From NCBI GenBank assembly GCA_036850595.1, contig CM072149.1:596001-660000 (forward strand): 64,000 nucleotides of DNA, read 5' to 3'. Made by a program: the position numbers and the translations under genes. The DNA is from Rhyacichthys aspro. Taxonomy: Eukaryota; Chordata; Actinopteri; Gobiiformes; Rhyacichthyidae. Below, piece by piece: positions 10,711-23,148 of the stretch; positions within the stretch are counted from its first letter, which is position 1, and every line of letters starts with the position of its first letter. The notes under the pieces were generated by a model, which worked only from the letters and a program-made list of their open reading frames with translations, was not told the DNA's origin and searched no databases.

Positions 10711-12534
10711 GGTTTATCTCTGCTGTGATAATAATTATGGTTATTTGTTCCATTACACATTCTCGTGTATACAAATGTATGGTCACTGCTCCTGCATGGT
10801 GTCGTATCCTGAGGTGGGCATCATACACTATTCTGACCCCAGAGGGTGCCACAGAGGACAGTATGAGGTATTAAAATACACAAGATTAATATGCAGCATC
10901 AACCCCCGTGTGGTCTGTTTCATGTCTGTGTCCAGACCATGAGACACAACACAAAAATTAAACACTAAATTACAAATCGTATTTTCGTTTTACACCATAA
11001 GTGAGATTGGGTTTGTTTCATTCTGTCTACATCTGCAGCAGAAGGTTCTCATTAATACAGCCTCCAGATGACACTCTGGGAATCAATAAAGCACTAAAGA
11101 CAGGACCCTAAAAACAAAGCACCATTAACTTTATACTGGCTAACAGCACAATAATATCAATAACATTAGCCATTCACTTCCTGGAAATGATAAGATGGAT
11201 GGATTTATGTCTCATGTGGGAAAGTTAAAAATATCCTTCAAATGTTCACCAAACTAAAATCTTCCAAATTTTTGCTGTGTTTATTTGTTGAAATGGCTGG
11301 CCTCAGCATCTCCACCTCCAGGATGAGAAGAGAAAATGAGCCAGTGTTTTGTGCAGAATCTAAGGTGAGGACATGATGTGTCACACATGAATCATGGTAT
11401 TACACAATGTACTTCACTTCTGTCTCTGCGGCTCACTTTCACGCGGCTTTACTGACGTCAGACACTTCCATTCACTCAATTTTCCACTGCTGTCTGCAGA
11501 TTGAGCTGGTTTTTGGAGGGCAGAAAGACATTTCAGTCTCTGGGTTGGTGTCTTGCTACAATCAGTTTGCTCCTCTATAGTTCTAATATCAGTAAATTCT
11601 TCACTAATAAAGTGTACAGAAGATTCTGAGGCTCAGTGTTGTTTTGCGTTGGCCTGCCTTGTGTCCCTCTGAAGATGGAACTGTTCGGACTTGTTCACAC
11701 ATATACAGTCCCTTGTGTGTTTAACCTGCTATTCTGGGTCTGCTTGGGAATGACCAGGAATCTCTGGACCTTACACAGGACCAAAGTGTCTGCAAAGTGG
11801 ACTGTATCATCGTAAACTTAAAGCAAATTCAAAGCAACATTTCTATACAACTATTTAACTCTGAGTGGGGGAGCAGACAGTGAAATGTGTGATGCACCAG
11901 AACCTGTCACATGAAGAAAACCGAACAAATCCTAAAAAAGTTGTATAAAGTTTGTAATGAGCACCAAGAGAGTGCTGTTTTGCATTGGCTGCTCCCAATT
12001 ACTCCATATTTATTCCATATCCATGCAGGTTTTCCATGTGTCCTGAAAAACCTGCATATTCATGTTATCTGTTTCATCATTGCCTCATATGTATATCACA
12101 GCTAGATTCGAAAGTCGAGAGGAATTATTAGAGTGAAGAGGGCTGAGGAATAAGAGGAGACTCTGAGAAAATTTCAGTTTAGTGTTGTTAAAAAAGAAAT
12201 TGAAAAGAAGGTTGCGTTGTCATTGCAAATGGTATCAAAACATGAGAAAAATATCCATGGAATATTTAATATTAGTATAAGCATATCAATTGATGAAGAG
12301 GCTCTTCAGATGGACCAATCAATACTGAAGGGTAGATGTGACTGAGTGTAAAGTATTCCCCCCTGGTCTCTGCTCAGTTTTCACTTAAGTGTGGTTTTAT
12401 TTAGCTTTTGTATAAATTTGGAGTCTTCACCCCAACAGCCCTGATGTCTGTAGTGTCTTGTTAGTACAGGAGATGACAGTTTGACAGTAAAAGGTTGTGT
12501 AATGCTAGAAATATTACGGTTTATAATGTTTTAA
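10711..12534. other. No recognised feature
   Basis: Mostly A+T-rich sequence. No coding, RNA or mobile-element signature could be supported on either strand. Confidence 0.4.
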
Positions 12535-12912
12535 AGTTTTGTAAATTAGTGAAAGATAAAATTGGGGAAAACTGGGATGTGCAGACCATAAGCTTTGGTA
12601 TTCAGAATATGATTTCAGTTCACATTTATGTAGACTGTAATCATTTTATTATTTGTATATATAACAAATATCATACCAGATACTTATTTGTATGGTGTCA
12701 TTGGCTACAGTGACATACATATCTGAGAATATCCAATGGTTCAGTATTGGCCATTTGTATTAGTATTAGCATGAGTTTCTCCCCCAAACCCTTGGGACAA
12801 TGGATGGAAATTAGCATTTTGCTCAAATCCAGTATGTTTACATTCATGGTATATATGCTTGTCTGTTCATTAACATGCACTGTCCCGTTTAAATAAATTT
12901 AAAAAAAAAAGA
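12535..12912 (+). mobile_element. Possible retroposon 3' tail
   Basis: The segment ends in ATGCACTGTCCCGTTTAAAT followed by AAATTT and an A-rich tail with an AATAAA signal. This resembles the 3' ends of fish LINE copies. No coding remnant was identified. Confidence 0.3.
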
Positions 12913-15215
12913 AAAAGTTTTGAACAGTAATATAGATGCTTAATCCATAGTTTTGGTAACATTTAGGACTAGGTCTTTGATTCATGTTGCTCTCTAGTGT
13001 AGGACATCGTTAGAGCATGAAAATGTATTTTTGTATTTTGCTTTATTAAATTCTACTGAGCAAAGCTGCACTCAACAGAAACACGCTGCCTACATTTTCT
13101 CATCATTTCTCCTGTTTATGCAAGGTATTCTTCTGTTCGGGTCTGACCCCGAGACCGTAACATATTCATTAAGATTCACTTTAAGCAGTACACAAATAGA
13201 AAAAAAAAAAATTTCTTAGTTTGATATATTTTATTCTATTATTAGCCTGCTCAGGAGCTTATACAGACTGTGTTGGACCAGTGCTATGACAGGGTCGAGG
13301 TCATGGCTGCTCTGATGGACAATTCAATTTAATTCATTAATATAAAGAAGAGACGTGAATCATTTGCAGAGAGAGTTGGAAGCCCTGCATTCAGTTAAAA
13401 TAAAGAGTGCTCTGAGTGAGTATTTTTGTCATGTTACGAGACCCTGACAGTATACAGCTCTAGAAATCTCATAAAATGATTTGTGTGAGGAAGAGATAAA
13501 GTTTCTTCATGTGTAATAAAATCTAACCCACAGCTTTGAAATCAGAACTTCTGAAACAAATGATATAATCAAAGGAAATTTCACTATAACTTTTGAGTGT
13601 GTCCGTTAGTGTTCTGCCAGCCCAGAATGTGTGACTCTCTGCTGAAGCTCTCTGCCAAAACCCTGCGTCTTGTGAAATCCAGTTCGTCCAACAATCCCAG
13701 TGCCCACAGTTACACTCAGACCGTTTTGGCAGGTTTCTTTCTTTTATGACCAGACTGTGTTCAATCTAGGTATTATTTTTTGTCTCTGCAGAATATTTCA
13801 TGAAGTGAGCTTATGCCGTTGCCATTAGTGTGTTGCAGTGTGTGGAAGCCTGCTCTTCCTGTGCTGGCTCCGCTCTGAACAGATTTGTGCAGTCCCAGTG
13901 CCAGAGCTCATGCTGATCAACATTTCTCAATTGCCCAGACTGAGATGGTTTCCAATGGCTGTGAATGTAACAGATTTCATGTTTTGTAACAAACCGATGA
14001 TGTATTGCTTGAAAGTTTAGAAGAAAAGAGTTAAGAGCTGAGAGGTTTCAGTGAGAGTCCAGTATTTAAGTGTGTGTGTGTGTGAGCTCATTAGTGATGG
14101 ATATTTCCTATAGTAGGTAGTAGTTTGGAGAAGCAGACTGATTTTCCTTCTGTTTCTTATTTATACATTGTACCTCAAAGTGATCAGTGTCAGAACCACA
14201 GCAACATATTGAAAGGACATCTTCTATGGGGCACCATTTTGTGGGTGTTGAAACTTCAAGGTTTTAAAATAAAAGTATTTAAAATCCCTCGTCCCATTTA
14301 CAGCAGTACATTTACACAGACACTGACATTGCTCCTGTCTGCTTTTCCAAACTGGGAATGTGCTGACAACTGCATGCTGTGGGGAATAGCATTTTGTGTA
14401 TGTCAATTATTCTATGTGACAAATTTTAGCAACACATTTAGTAACATTCACTTATTAGGCTCCGTAATAGAATAATCATACAGGATTTACACCAATAACT
14501 GGCTACTATAGAAGGTAAACAAATGATGATGTAAGTAACCCATGTCATATTTTGCTGTTTATAAAGACACTGTTGTACTTTAATTTTTATATTACTTTGT
14601 TTTTTGGTTGAAATCGCCCCACTTCCGGTTTCAGTATTTGTCGCTCACATGTGCTTTTATTTTAATGAGCTACTTCCAGTTTTGCGTTATTGTAAACGTT
14701 AGCTTAACATCGAAGTGACGGTAAAAAGTCTTATGTCACATGGATGAGCTACCCTCCGTTGAGGCACAAATTTATTGATTAAATAAAGTCTTAAAATCAC
14801 CAGGAAGTGTCATCCATTATTCGGAGAGTATGCTACAGATGAAATATTAATATTAGAAGACCCTTCTAATTTGTGGCTTAAGTCTTGAAGTATTAAAACT
14901 GTTTCCTCCTGGATCATGTTTATATGTTCAACAATCATGGATAACAACTTATTTAACAACTTTTTTATTATGCAGTAATGGCAAATTCCATTTCTTTTTT
15001 ATGCTGGAGTCTATTGGGGGCAGTTGCAAAAAAAGAGCCCGCGAGCAAGACAAAACGACTGCCATAAGACTGAACAATCAATTAGACTAATTTGGAGTTC
15101 TAACAACTGATTTTCCTTTTTGGTATTAATAAAGTTTATTTTATATAGTTTAATTTAATAGAACTTTCTGATCAGGAGAAGGCTGTAGTTTGGATAGGTT
15201 GGTTAGGAATATATG
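12913..15215. other. No recognised feature
   Basis: A+T-rich DNA with a short (TG)n at about 14069-14084. Short frames look like chance. No element boundary was found. Confidence 0.4.
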
Positions 15216-15223
15216 CTTTAAAT

Positions 15224-15841
15224 CAGAGGTGTCAAAGTCAAAGTGGGGAGGGGCCGTGATAGTTGATAAGAATCTTTTCAAGGGCTGAAGACTGTAACAC
15301 TTGGGAAGCTTTTATTTAACTTTGCAATGGAAGGTTTCATTTTCATTTGAGTCTTCCAAAAGTTATCTTTAACATTATTTTTCCTTTTTTTTACTTTTAT
15401 GGAAACAGGTTTTAGATGGATTTACACAGGTTTTTTGTCAGATTTGAACATGTTTTAGTTTGATATAAACAGATGTTAATTGGATTTGAACAGGATTTAG
15501 TATAATTTGAACTGGTTTTAGTTAAATTTAAACAGGTTTTAGCCAGATTTGAACAGGTTTTAGTTAAATTTAAACAGGTTTTAGCCAGATTTGAACAGGT
15601 TTTAGTTTAATTTAAACAGATTAGCTGGAATCTAACAGGTCTTTGAAGGTTTTTAACAAGTTGTAGTTGAATTCCAACAGGTATAAGATGGATTTGAACA
15701 TATTTTATTTATGTTTGTAGCAAAAACTGGTTTAATCTATAAAAATTAGTGCCACAAATATCACCTATATTTATTGGAGGGCCACATAAAACATTGCAAA
15801 GGGCCGCATTTGGCCCCCGGGCCTTGAGTTTGACATGTTTG
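15224..15841. mobile_element. Non-autonomous hAT element with internal 21-bp array (copy B)
   Basis: Termini are CAGAGGTGTCAAAGTCAAAG on the left and CAAACATGTCAAACTCAAGG read from the right. Perfect 8-bp duplications CTTTAAAT lie at 15216-15223 and 15842-15849. The left 75 bp (AGTGGGGAGGGGCCGTGATA and on) and the right 60 bp (GGGCCACATAAAACATTGCA and on) match copy E and the ends of copy A. The interior (about 15405-15700) is a degenerate array of GGTTTTAGTTGGATTTGAAC units, reversed relative to copy A. No coding capacity. Confidence 0.87.
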
Positions 15842-15849
15842 CTTTAAAT

Positions 15850-16375
15850 CAATAAAATATTCTACATGAAACTTAAAATCAAAAGCTTAATCAGGTGTTT
15901 TTCTCACCTAAGTGAAAGTAATATACACTGTTATCTATGTATACTTAATATTTTTGGGATGTTGACCAACTGCTTACTGTAAATAATATTCACATTTTCA
16001 ACCCAATTTCTGTAAAACGTCAACACCATTTTCCAAAATAATGGCTCAAAAAAATAAGTGTCCCAGGAGTAAGTTGACTGATAAACTACTGTTTTTGTGT
16101 AGAAAAAAAACCACATTCATAAAAGATGTTTCATATTGTTACATTAGACGTTTCTATTTTAACCACTGGGTGTTCAGTGTTGGCTCTTCTCCAGTCTGGC
16201 TTGAGTGACCTGAGCACCTCTTTTTTAAGCAGACATCTGCATCAGATTGTTGTTTCCTGCCTCTGGGCCTGATCTGTCTGACTGATAACTGAACGTGATC
16301 AGACAGCTTCTGCATGGGCTGATATCAGTGCTGTTACGTTTTGAAAAAAATGAAAGTATAGATAAGTTGCAGAAT
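15850..16375. other. No recognised feature
   Basis: A+T-rich DNA without recognised motifs. Confidence 0.4.
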
Positions 16376-16536
16376 AGTGGTTATTAGTGCAGTACGGCGG
16401 TTGTTGGTTTAATACCCAGTCCTTTCCCTGTAAAAACATGCATCTATAGATTATTGGTTAATCAAAATTGCCCCTAGTAGTTCCCAAAGTAGCTGGGATG
16501 GGCAACAGGAATAAGCAGTAGAAGATGAATAAATGC
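16376..16536 (+). mobile_element. Degraded tRNA-derived SINE
   Basis: A B-box-like GTTGGTTTAATACCC is followed by CTGTAAAAACATGCATCTAT, ATTGCCCCTAG, AGTAGCTGGGATGGGCAACA and AAGCAGTAGAAGATGAATAA. These match, with many substitutions and deletions, the SINE at 8951-9286. An old, heavily decayed copy. Confidence 0.65.
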
Positions 16537-17969
16537 TACTTGCCCGAATACATGCATCCAATTTAAAATCTGTGCCAAATTAAATATGCGAATTACTAAA
16601 AGATCTGGTTTCATTTGCAGAATTCTAGCAAAAAAAAAGAAACTAAAATATTAGTATAAACCAAAACAAAACAAAACAAAAAAACCCTACAACACCCAAA
16701 CACAGCGCTCATTTTCAACTCCCCATGCAGCCCCTGCTCCGTCTACTCCCCTCTTTTTATTCCCTAATTTGGATTGATGACAGTAGAGTTGGTGTTGCAG
16801 AGGCTACTGTAATATGCCACTGGGAGAACTCCAAAATTATTTATGAAAACAGGGGAAAAGAACTCTGGCAAGACATTACTTGATGCACATTTTTCTCAAA
16901 AAATGTTTTCCTATGTATGTCTGTATATGTGGTAAGTCAAAAGAACTATGAAAATGTAATTTGGCACTCGTCAGCTTTGGCATTAAAAGCTTTACATTAT
17001 AAGCAGCTGTTTTATGATTGGGGCGGGGTACACTAAGGGCAATCATCAGTTAATCCTAATACTTATGCTGCTATATACAGTACCATCCGGGATTTTCAGT
17101 GGATCCCTCCAGGATCTGGGAAATATATGCTTTATCACTCCACTGTTCTTTCTTTATATCAGTCGACTGGCAAGATACTACAAGAAAGTCAGGACTTAAT
17201 AAAGAAATAATTTAAAAACATTAAAAGTTTTGTGTGAAAACCTAATAATAATAACGAAATATGATCTGATCATAGCAGGTCTGATATAGAGATAAAGAAA
17301 TTCTTTCACCAGAGCAGTGATTAGCCTACCCAAAAGGCTGTTTCTAATTACATATAAATACTGAGGTGGACCTTAAGACATCTGTGAAGAAGTAAATGCC
17401 CCTAAATGGTTAAGTTAGAAAGGAAAAAGTTACATAAGGTAGATAATGCTGCATTCCTCAGTGGAGCATGGTGTACTCAATTGCTCAAAGTAAACTCTAA
17501 GGACAGTAATCCAGGTAAAGAGCATAATTCATATTGTGTTGATGTTTTTAATCAGATGCTCATGATGATTTTCATGCATTAGTAAACTAAATCTAAGTAA
17601 ACTAATCTGGATTGTCTGAAACACTATAATCAAATCTGACAGTAATGGGGCACATATTAGTGACAATACACATTCCAGAGAACTAATAAATCAATCAATT
17701 AATACATAAAAAATATATTGCGCTCTTCGCACTGCAGCCTATAAACGGAAGTGACGTGAGGAGAGAGCCTGCAAGTTTGAAGAACGAGGCGTTTTATAGA
17801 TAATGCAGTTACTTTATTTCACACTTTGTGAGTTAGTAGAGACCCCAAACACACACTTGAAGGTGCAGAAAGTGCATAAAAGTGTTTTTTGCATGAAATG
17901 TTCCCTTAAAGAGAACCTGTCTGACAAAGTGAAGTAAGTAAGACATCATGCAACACAATCCAAAGAAAT
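16537..17969. other. No recognised feature; (AAAAC)n
   Basis: An (AAAAC)n run lies at about 16661-16685. The segment 16700-16880 is somewhat G+C-richer. The rest is unassigned. Confidence 0.4.
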
Positions 17970-18602
17970 TACAATTTACATCTATCCGTTTAGAAAGCGT
18001 TACAGAGCAATTTCTAAAGCTTTGAGACCCCAGCCATCCATGGTGAGAGCCATTATACAGAAATGGAGTGGCCAGCTTACAAAAATTACCCCAAAAGCAC
18101 AGCAACATCTCATCCAAGAGGTCACAAATGAACCCAAAACAACATCTAGAGAACTGCAGGCCTCACGTGCCTCTCTTAAGGTCAGTTTTCATGACTCCAC
18201 CAAAAGACTGCGCAAAAATGGAAGTTCCAAGGCAAAAATCACTACTGACCGAAAAGCACATAAAGGCTCATCTCACTTTGGCCAAAAAAAAAACACCTAA
18301 ATAACACCAAAATATTCTGTGGACTGGCAAAAATTAAACTTTTTGGAAGGTGTGTCCTGTTACATCTGGTGTAAAAGTAACACAGCATTTCAGAAAAAGA
18401 ACATCACACCAACAGTTAAATATGGTGGTGGTAGTGTGATGGTCTGAGGCTGCTTTGATGCTTCGAGACCTGGACGACTTTCTGTGATCGATGGAACAAT
18501 GAATTCTGCTCTGTACCAAAAATTCTGAAGGAAACTGTCCGTCCATCAGTTCATGACCTCAAGCTGAAGCACACTTGGGTTTTGCAGCAGGACAATGAGC
18601 AT
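17970..18602 (+). mobile_element. Tc1/mariner transposase pseudogene
   Basis: The plus strand keeps Tc1-like transposase motifs in several frames. The DNA-binding start has YRAISKALRPQPSMVRAIIQ (about 17995-18060), followed by a TSREL segment near 18145. SLLTEKHIKAHLTLAKK lies near 18240-18295. Nucleotide-level matches to the catalytic region follow, including KYGGGSVM-like sequence at about 18420, the LSVIDGTMNSALYQ equivalent near 18478-18520, and the LKHTWVLQQDN equivalent ending about 18600. Frameshifts and stops interrupt it throughout. No terminal inverted repeats are visible, and the 3' side abuts a hAT end fragment. A dead fossil. Confidence 0.85.
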
Positions 18603-18610
18603 ACCATTTG

Positions 18611-18702
18611 GATCGAATCGGTATCTGATAACTGAAGATGCTTAGAGTTCTTTGATCAGGATGTGGATCTGTACTGAAAAATCTGTATCGGTGCATCCCT
18701 AA
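18611..18702. mobile_element. hAT-like element end fragment
   Basis: Contains GATCGAATCGGTATCTGATA and ends in TCTGTATCGGTGCATCCCTA. TAGGGATGCACCGATA-type termini are common in vertebrate hAT elements. Only one end is present, directly after the Tc1 fossil. Confidence 0.5.
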
Positions 18703-19029
18703 TTATTTGAATAACTTATTGAATGCGATCAGCTCAGGGGTTTTTTTATCCCAGGAAAACCATTTCACCAATCATTTTTACGCAAAAATTGAGTGAGTGA
18801 CATTTAATTGTGCAGTCTCCCAGACAGTCCAAAACAGTGCAAACAAACAAACAAACAAACAAACAATCCACTCGAGCTGTTACCTGCTCTGTAACACTCC
18901 ACACAAATAATTTATTTTAGGGGAAAACTCTTGTTGAAAGACTAAGGACATTATGAGGAATGGAGGAGCAGAGAGGTAGGTGTGGAGAGCAGGGCAACGC
19001 TGGGGTAACAATATGTGTGTGCTCAGATG
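18703..19029. other. No recognised gene; (CAAA)n
   Basis: A (CAAA)n microsatellite spans about 18838-18866. Nothing else was recognised. Confidence 0.5.
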
Positions 19030-19330
19030 TCTCAAATGTGACATGTGCCGGGGCTAATCCATCACATCGTCCCCCATCTCCCGGAGGTTGGCCAGCCTAG
19101 GCAACCTGGAGAGGTAGTCTGCCACCAGATTTTCCTTGCTGGCCCTCATCGACTGGACCCAGGTGAGAGCGCAGTGGTCGGTCTCCAGGTCATTCTCTAC
19201 CTCTGGCAAGATGTCGAATTTGGCCAACAAACTGCTTTCAGGTCTTTATAGTCATGAGCTGCATCCTCATCCAGGGCACTGTAGGCCTCCAACACCTCAC
19301 CTGAGAGATCTGGACCCACTGACCGAAGAC
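19030..19330 (-). mobile_element. Gypsy-like fragment: gag-like piece next to RNase H end
   Basis: On the minus strand a gag-like peptide with LSGEVLEAYSALDEDAAHDY and then LLAKFDILPE (about 19310-19205) is followed within a few codons by TDHCALTWVQSM and ENLVADYLSRLPRLANL (about 19185-19070). The latter resembles the end of RNase H plus the linker before integrase. In intact elements these parts lie kilobases apart, so the copy appears collapsed by an internal deletion. Weaker alternative: another retroelement lineage. Confidence 0.55.
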
Positions 19331-19589
19331 CAAAGCTGTGAGGAGGGCCATTATCAAGCAATACTTAAAACGAAATGTGTCTATATTTATTTAACTGTGT
19401 GAGCATTAGGCGAGATTGGCAGGTAACTCACAGATTGCCACCCTGAACCTGACACATGACAGTTAGATTCATGGTCGTATATCTACAATCTAAACTGAAT
19501 CAGACCAAATGTTTTGTGACATACATATATGCTACTATATTAATTATTACATACAGAAAACAAGTGCCATTTTAGAAAGCCTTGCCTAT
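19331..19589. other. No recognised feature
   Basis: Spacer between two retroelement fragments of opposite orientation. Confidence 0.35.
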
Positions 19590-20410
19590 GTTTTTTAGGA
19601 CATGTTGTTTCTGCAGATGCTGTCCCCTTTGACCAAGAGCATATTGATTCATTTCTAAAAGCTCCTTCTCAATCAGATGTTGCTACATTTCACTGCTTGT
19701 GTATGGGCCACAGAGAAATAGAGAACATGCTTAAGGGGATGCTGCTTTACACTCAAGCCTTGACAACACTGCTCAAAAGCTGTCGATTGTGTCCGTTCGT
19801 TTGCTCTGTTTTGTTCACGCCATTATCTTCCGACCCGGTTCCCAAAATGACACTGTAATTCATGCCTTTCATTACTGTCGTCCACTGAAACTCCACTGAA
19901 ATATCCTGAAGAGTATCACCAAATATCTGCTACACTATCTTCACTTCCTGTAGCCAAGTTTGATGGATTGCTCTGCCTGCCCTGATCTGCACAGCTTTAC
20001 ACAAAAATTCAAAATGATTGGCCTGCCACAATTAAAACACTGAATGACAGACATGCACCTTATAGAAGATTAGGAATGAACTTTCACCCAAAGACAGTTG
20101 CATGCTACAAGGCTCTAAGCTGATTGCACCACTCACTTTAAGTCTCACACTGATCACACTTGCTCATGAGAGTCATCAAGGAATTATTTGCACCAAACAG
20201 TGACTGAGACCTTTACTGGTGACTTAGAATGGATTCACAGGTACATGCTGTCATTGCCTCATCTATCATCTGCCAGTCTAATGATAAAACTGCCTCTACA
20301 TGCCCTACATGCTCTTCAACCTCTATCACTACCTGATGGTCAACCTAAAAAACTCAGACCTTTTGACACTGCCAATTTTACCCAATTTGAGTGGTTTTCA
20401 GATCTTTTTT
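19590..20410 (+). mobile_element. Ty3/gypsy pol fragment (pre-integrase and integrase zinc domain), degenerate
   Basis: The clearest part is 20010-20400 on the plus strand. DWPATIKTLNDRHAPYRRLG and LTLITLAHESHQGIICTKQ supply the HH of the integrase HHCC zinc finger. DLYW, MDSQVHAVIASSIICQSNDK and TASTCP follow with one of the two zinc cysteines lost, then LQPLSLPDGQPKKL and PFDTA entering the catalytic core. At least three frame changes and several stops occur. The stretch 19590-20010 is probably an older part of the same copy, but I could match little of it. No LTRs are seen. Confidence 0.8.
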
Positions 20411-20640
20411 AAAATTTTTTTTAAAAATTCTTTTTATTGATTTTTCGTTTAGTAACTCCGTGATGTGGCAAAGAGCTCGGCCACAAAAAATTCATATACA
20501 CACATGTAATAACAATAATAATAATTAAAAAAAATACAAAAAAAATACAAAAAAACATACAAAAAATACATACATGTAATAACAATAATAATAGTTAAAA
20601 AATACAAAAAAAAATACAAAAATACATGAGTAAGTTGATA
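20411..20640. repeat. A-rich low-complexity tract with direct repeat
   Basis: The motif ACATGTAATAACAATAATAA followed by A-rich (ATACAAAAA)n occurs twice, at about 20502 and 20571. This suggests a local duplication of about 69 bp. Confidence 0.6.
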
Positions 20641-21480
20641 ATCTACATTTAATGTTTACAGATTTCATTTAATTTTATTAGGTCAGCAATTAGTAAAACA
20701 CTTTTAAAAGGTTAATCTCCATGTTATATATGTTGAGGATTAATATTAATATATTCATATTCAGTTTTCAGTTTTAATGGTGACCATATGAACATACTAA
20801 TGGAGCGGTTGAGAGATTTCATTGCCCCCTTCAGATCCTGCATTCAACAGCCTTAAGACAGAGTTTTTAATTAGCTTCACATGCAATTCCACCCTTATGA
20901 ACTTATGTATGGGCAGAAAATGTGTACTAAAATAGACATTCTGCCTTTGCCAAACAACCAAGCCTCTAGTGGATGAACTGACACTGTACACAAATGTCAG
21001 CATAATATGTGATGCTACCTTGATGCAAAATGTGGTGCACAGGTTCCTTTTTTTTGACCAGGGGAGAGAATGAGAATGAAGAAACCTCAGCACGTTCCCA
21101 AAGCACATCCCATATTCACTTCTCCAGCGACTGTGAAGAAGAACGTGGATACAAACTTTTGAAAAAGGGATGCAACTCACCGCGTCTCTTTCCCCACAAT
21201 GACGGAAAATCACAACAATCAAAGTCTGCCCCAATCAAAGTCTGCCCCAAAAATGTGACACTCATACTCTACATCCTGAGAAGAAGAGATTAAGATAAAG
21301 ATGGTGGACTATGTACAGGGCTTGTTGCATTCCTCTTGTTCTTATTGCACTTAAAATAGTTAATGCTTTTTGTCCAGTGGCTCCATGCTCCTTGATTTAT
21401 GGAAAAAACAGCTGCCTTGAAGTTAATGTATTTCATTTAATTGTACTGTAATCTAAGGTAATATTTTGCTATGTAAGATG
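20641..21480. other. No recognised feature
   Basis: A 145-codon minus-strand frame (20797-21234) crosses this region without recognisable motifs. Two short direct repeats (AATCAAAGTCTGCCCCA) lie at about 21218-21250. Confidence 0.35.
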
Positions 21481-21810
21481 TTGAATTGTATTGAATCTTT
21501 TGCTGGTGTGAATCAATGGAACATTTTGGACAACAACCTTAAAAACTGTTCCAATATTATTCAATTTAAGTATAAATGTAAACAAAACATGATAGAATTA
21601 TATGTACAAGAATGTTAAAAATTGTGTTTAACATCAATCATAGTATTTTTGACTTGATCATAAGTGGCCATCTGTGTTTATTATTTGTTTTTGTGATGAG
21701 AATGAGGTAGGAATTGGATAAGGCTTGGTCTTCATCCTATTCCTGTTCTTAATGTGGAATGGCTTACATGTTGTTCCCACTAAAAAGAACAAATAAAATG
21801 AAATGAAATT
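21481..21810 (+). mobile_element. LINE ORF2 C-terminus and 3' end
   Basis: An in-frame peptide at 21505-21618, GVNQWNILDNNLKNCSNIIQ and on to a TAA stop, is the C-terminal motif of fish L2/Rex-like ORF2 proteins (GV..WN.L...LK.C). It is followed by GAGGTAGGAATTGGATAAGG, a run similar to LINE 3' UTRs, and a terminal AATAAAATGAAATGAAAT repeat. The same protein motif appears in the LINE at 41.3 kb (GVNIWNKLDQELKDC). Confidence 0.82.
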
Positions 21811-22015
21811 GTGCAATTATGCAGCTATTTCATTACAGGACAGATTAACTTGTTAACCAAGTCTGTGTGTGGGCATTTTTAGTGGTTGGGAGTAATTCTG
21901 TGCATTGACACTGACATAAGTACTCCTTTGTTTCTTCCATAGTTAATATCTTACATATTGAACACTGCTGGCCTCCACGGCTCTTCTGTTAGTGCTGTTA
22001 ATCTTACTTCATCAG

Positions 22016-22208
22016 CTTTTTTAGTTGGATTTGAACACATTTAAGTTGGATTTGACTATGTTTTAGTTAGATTTAACCCGGTTTTAGCTGGATTTGAACA
22101 GGTTTCAGTTTTAAACAGGTTGTAGTTGGATTTGTCACAGTCTCCGGCCCCTGAAATGATTCTTATTTACTATTACAGCCCCTCACCACTTTGAGTTTGA
22201 CACCGCTG
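22016..22208. mobile_element. Truncated hAT element with 21-bp array (copy C)
   Basis: The right end CCACTTTGAGTTTGACACCG plus CTG is the inverted form of the left terminus of copy A. It is followed by CTTTAAAG (22209-22216), resembling the duplications of the other copies. Array units (TTAGTTGGATTTGAACA-type) run from 22016 to about 22130. Read from its terminus, the unit direction matches copy A. The other end is missing. Confidence 0.75.
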
Positions 22209-22216
22209 CTTTAAAG

Positions 22217-23148
22217 AGACCAACAGCATCCAGGCCTCTGCCTCTGGAGCACCTCTAAATCCTGGCTTCAAGTGAAAGTTCCAGAATAAAAGGCAGTCGC
22301 CAGGTTTGATGTCAATGCCTCTGCACTCGGTCAATCCATGCCCTGAGCTTAAATGAAAGATGAAAGATGAAGAGAGAAACAGAAGAGTGGCCAGAGTGTC
22401 AGATGCTGCAGCTAACATTGATCTATGCCACTGAGACCCAACTTCCACAAATGGTTAGACTGAACTTTTCAGACTTGGATACGAATGGTTTATTCATGGA
22501 TTCAAGCTGAATGCCACTTCTCTGGTTTTGGAGATGCGTAAGTGAAAAATGACCCCCACATATGAGATAAATGGCTAGAGACAACTCAAATATTTCTGAA
22601 TATTTACAGCACTTTCTCTCTTTGCTTTAATAAGTCAGGTCCATTGGTATAAAGCCAAAAAAGCCAAAGCTGCAGCCTGTAGGAGCAGACATTATGTATA
22701 TATTACATTAATGATGTGTTTCACGTTTACATTTGAAATATAAACTTATTTTGATTTGAATAAATAAGCAAATTATAACTTCATCCCTCATATCTGTGGA
22801 CATTCTCATTCATCCATGTCACAATGCAATAGTGAGCCCAGGGGCACTTATTTTGAATTATGTTGTTCATTATAATCAATACAAATCAAACAATCCTCTC
22901 TTTAAATATGGATGATATTTAAAGTGTAAATTATAATTCATATGTGAATGTGAAAATCACGCTGAAAGTCTATCAGCTTGGATTACAAGAAATATATTTG
23001 AGTAATGTATATATTTCTTAAACAATGGTATCTAGGGACATTTGGTTATGAATTTGTTTCATCGGCAACTAACTTCTGAAGCCTATAGCTGCTCATTTCT
23101 TTGGGCACAGCAGTCTATGTAAAGCGCAACTGCCACTTCATTTCTTAG
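22217..23148. other. No recognised feature
   Basis: A 91-codon minus-strand frame overlaps the hAT end and has no known similarity. The remainder is A+T-rich. Confidence 0.35.

Noticed and set aside
20797..21234. 145-codon minus-strand ORF
   Set aside because: No recognisable motif; it overlaps an open plus-strand frame and lies between retroelement debris.
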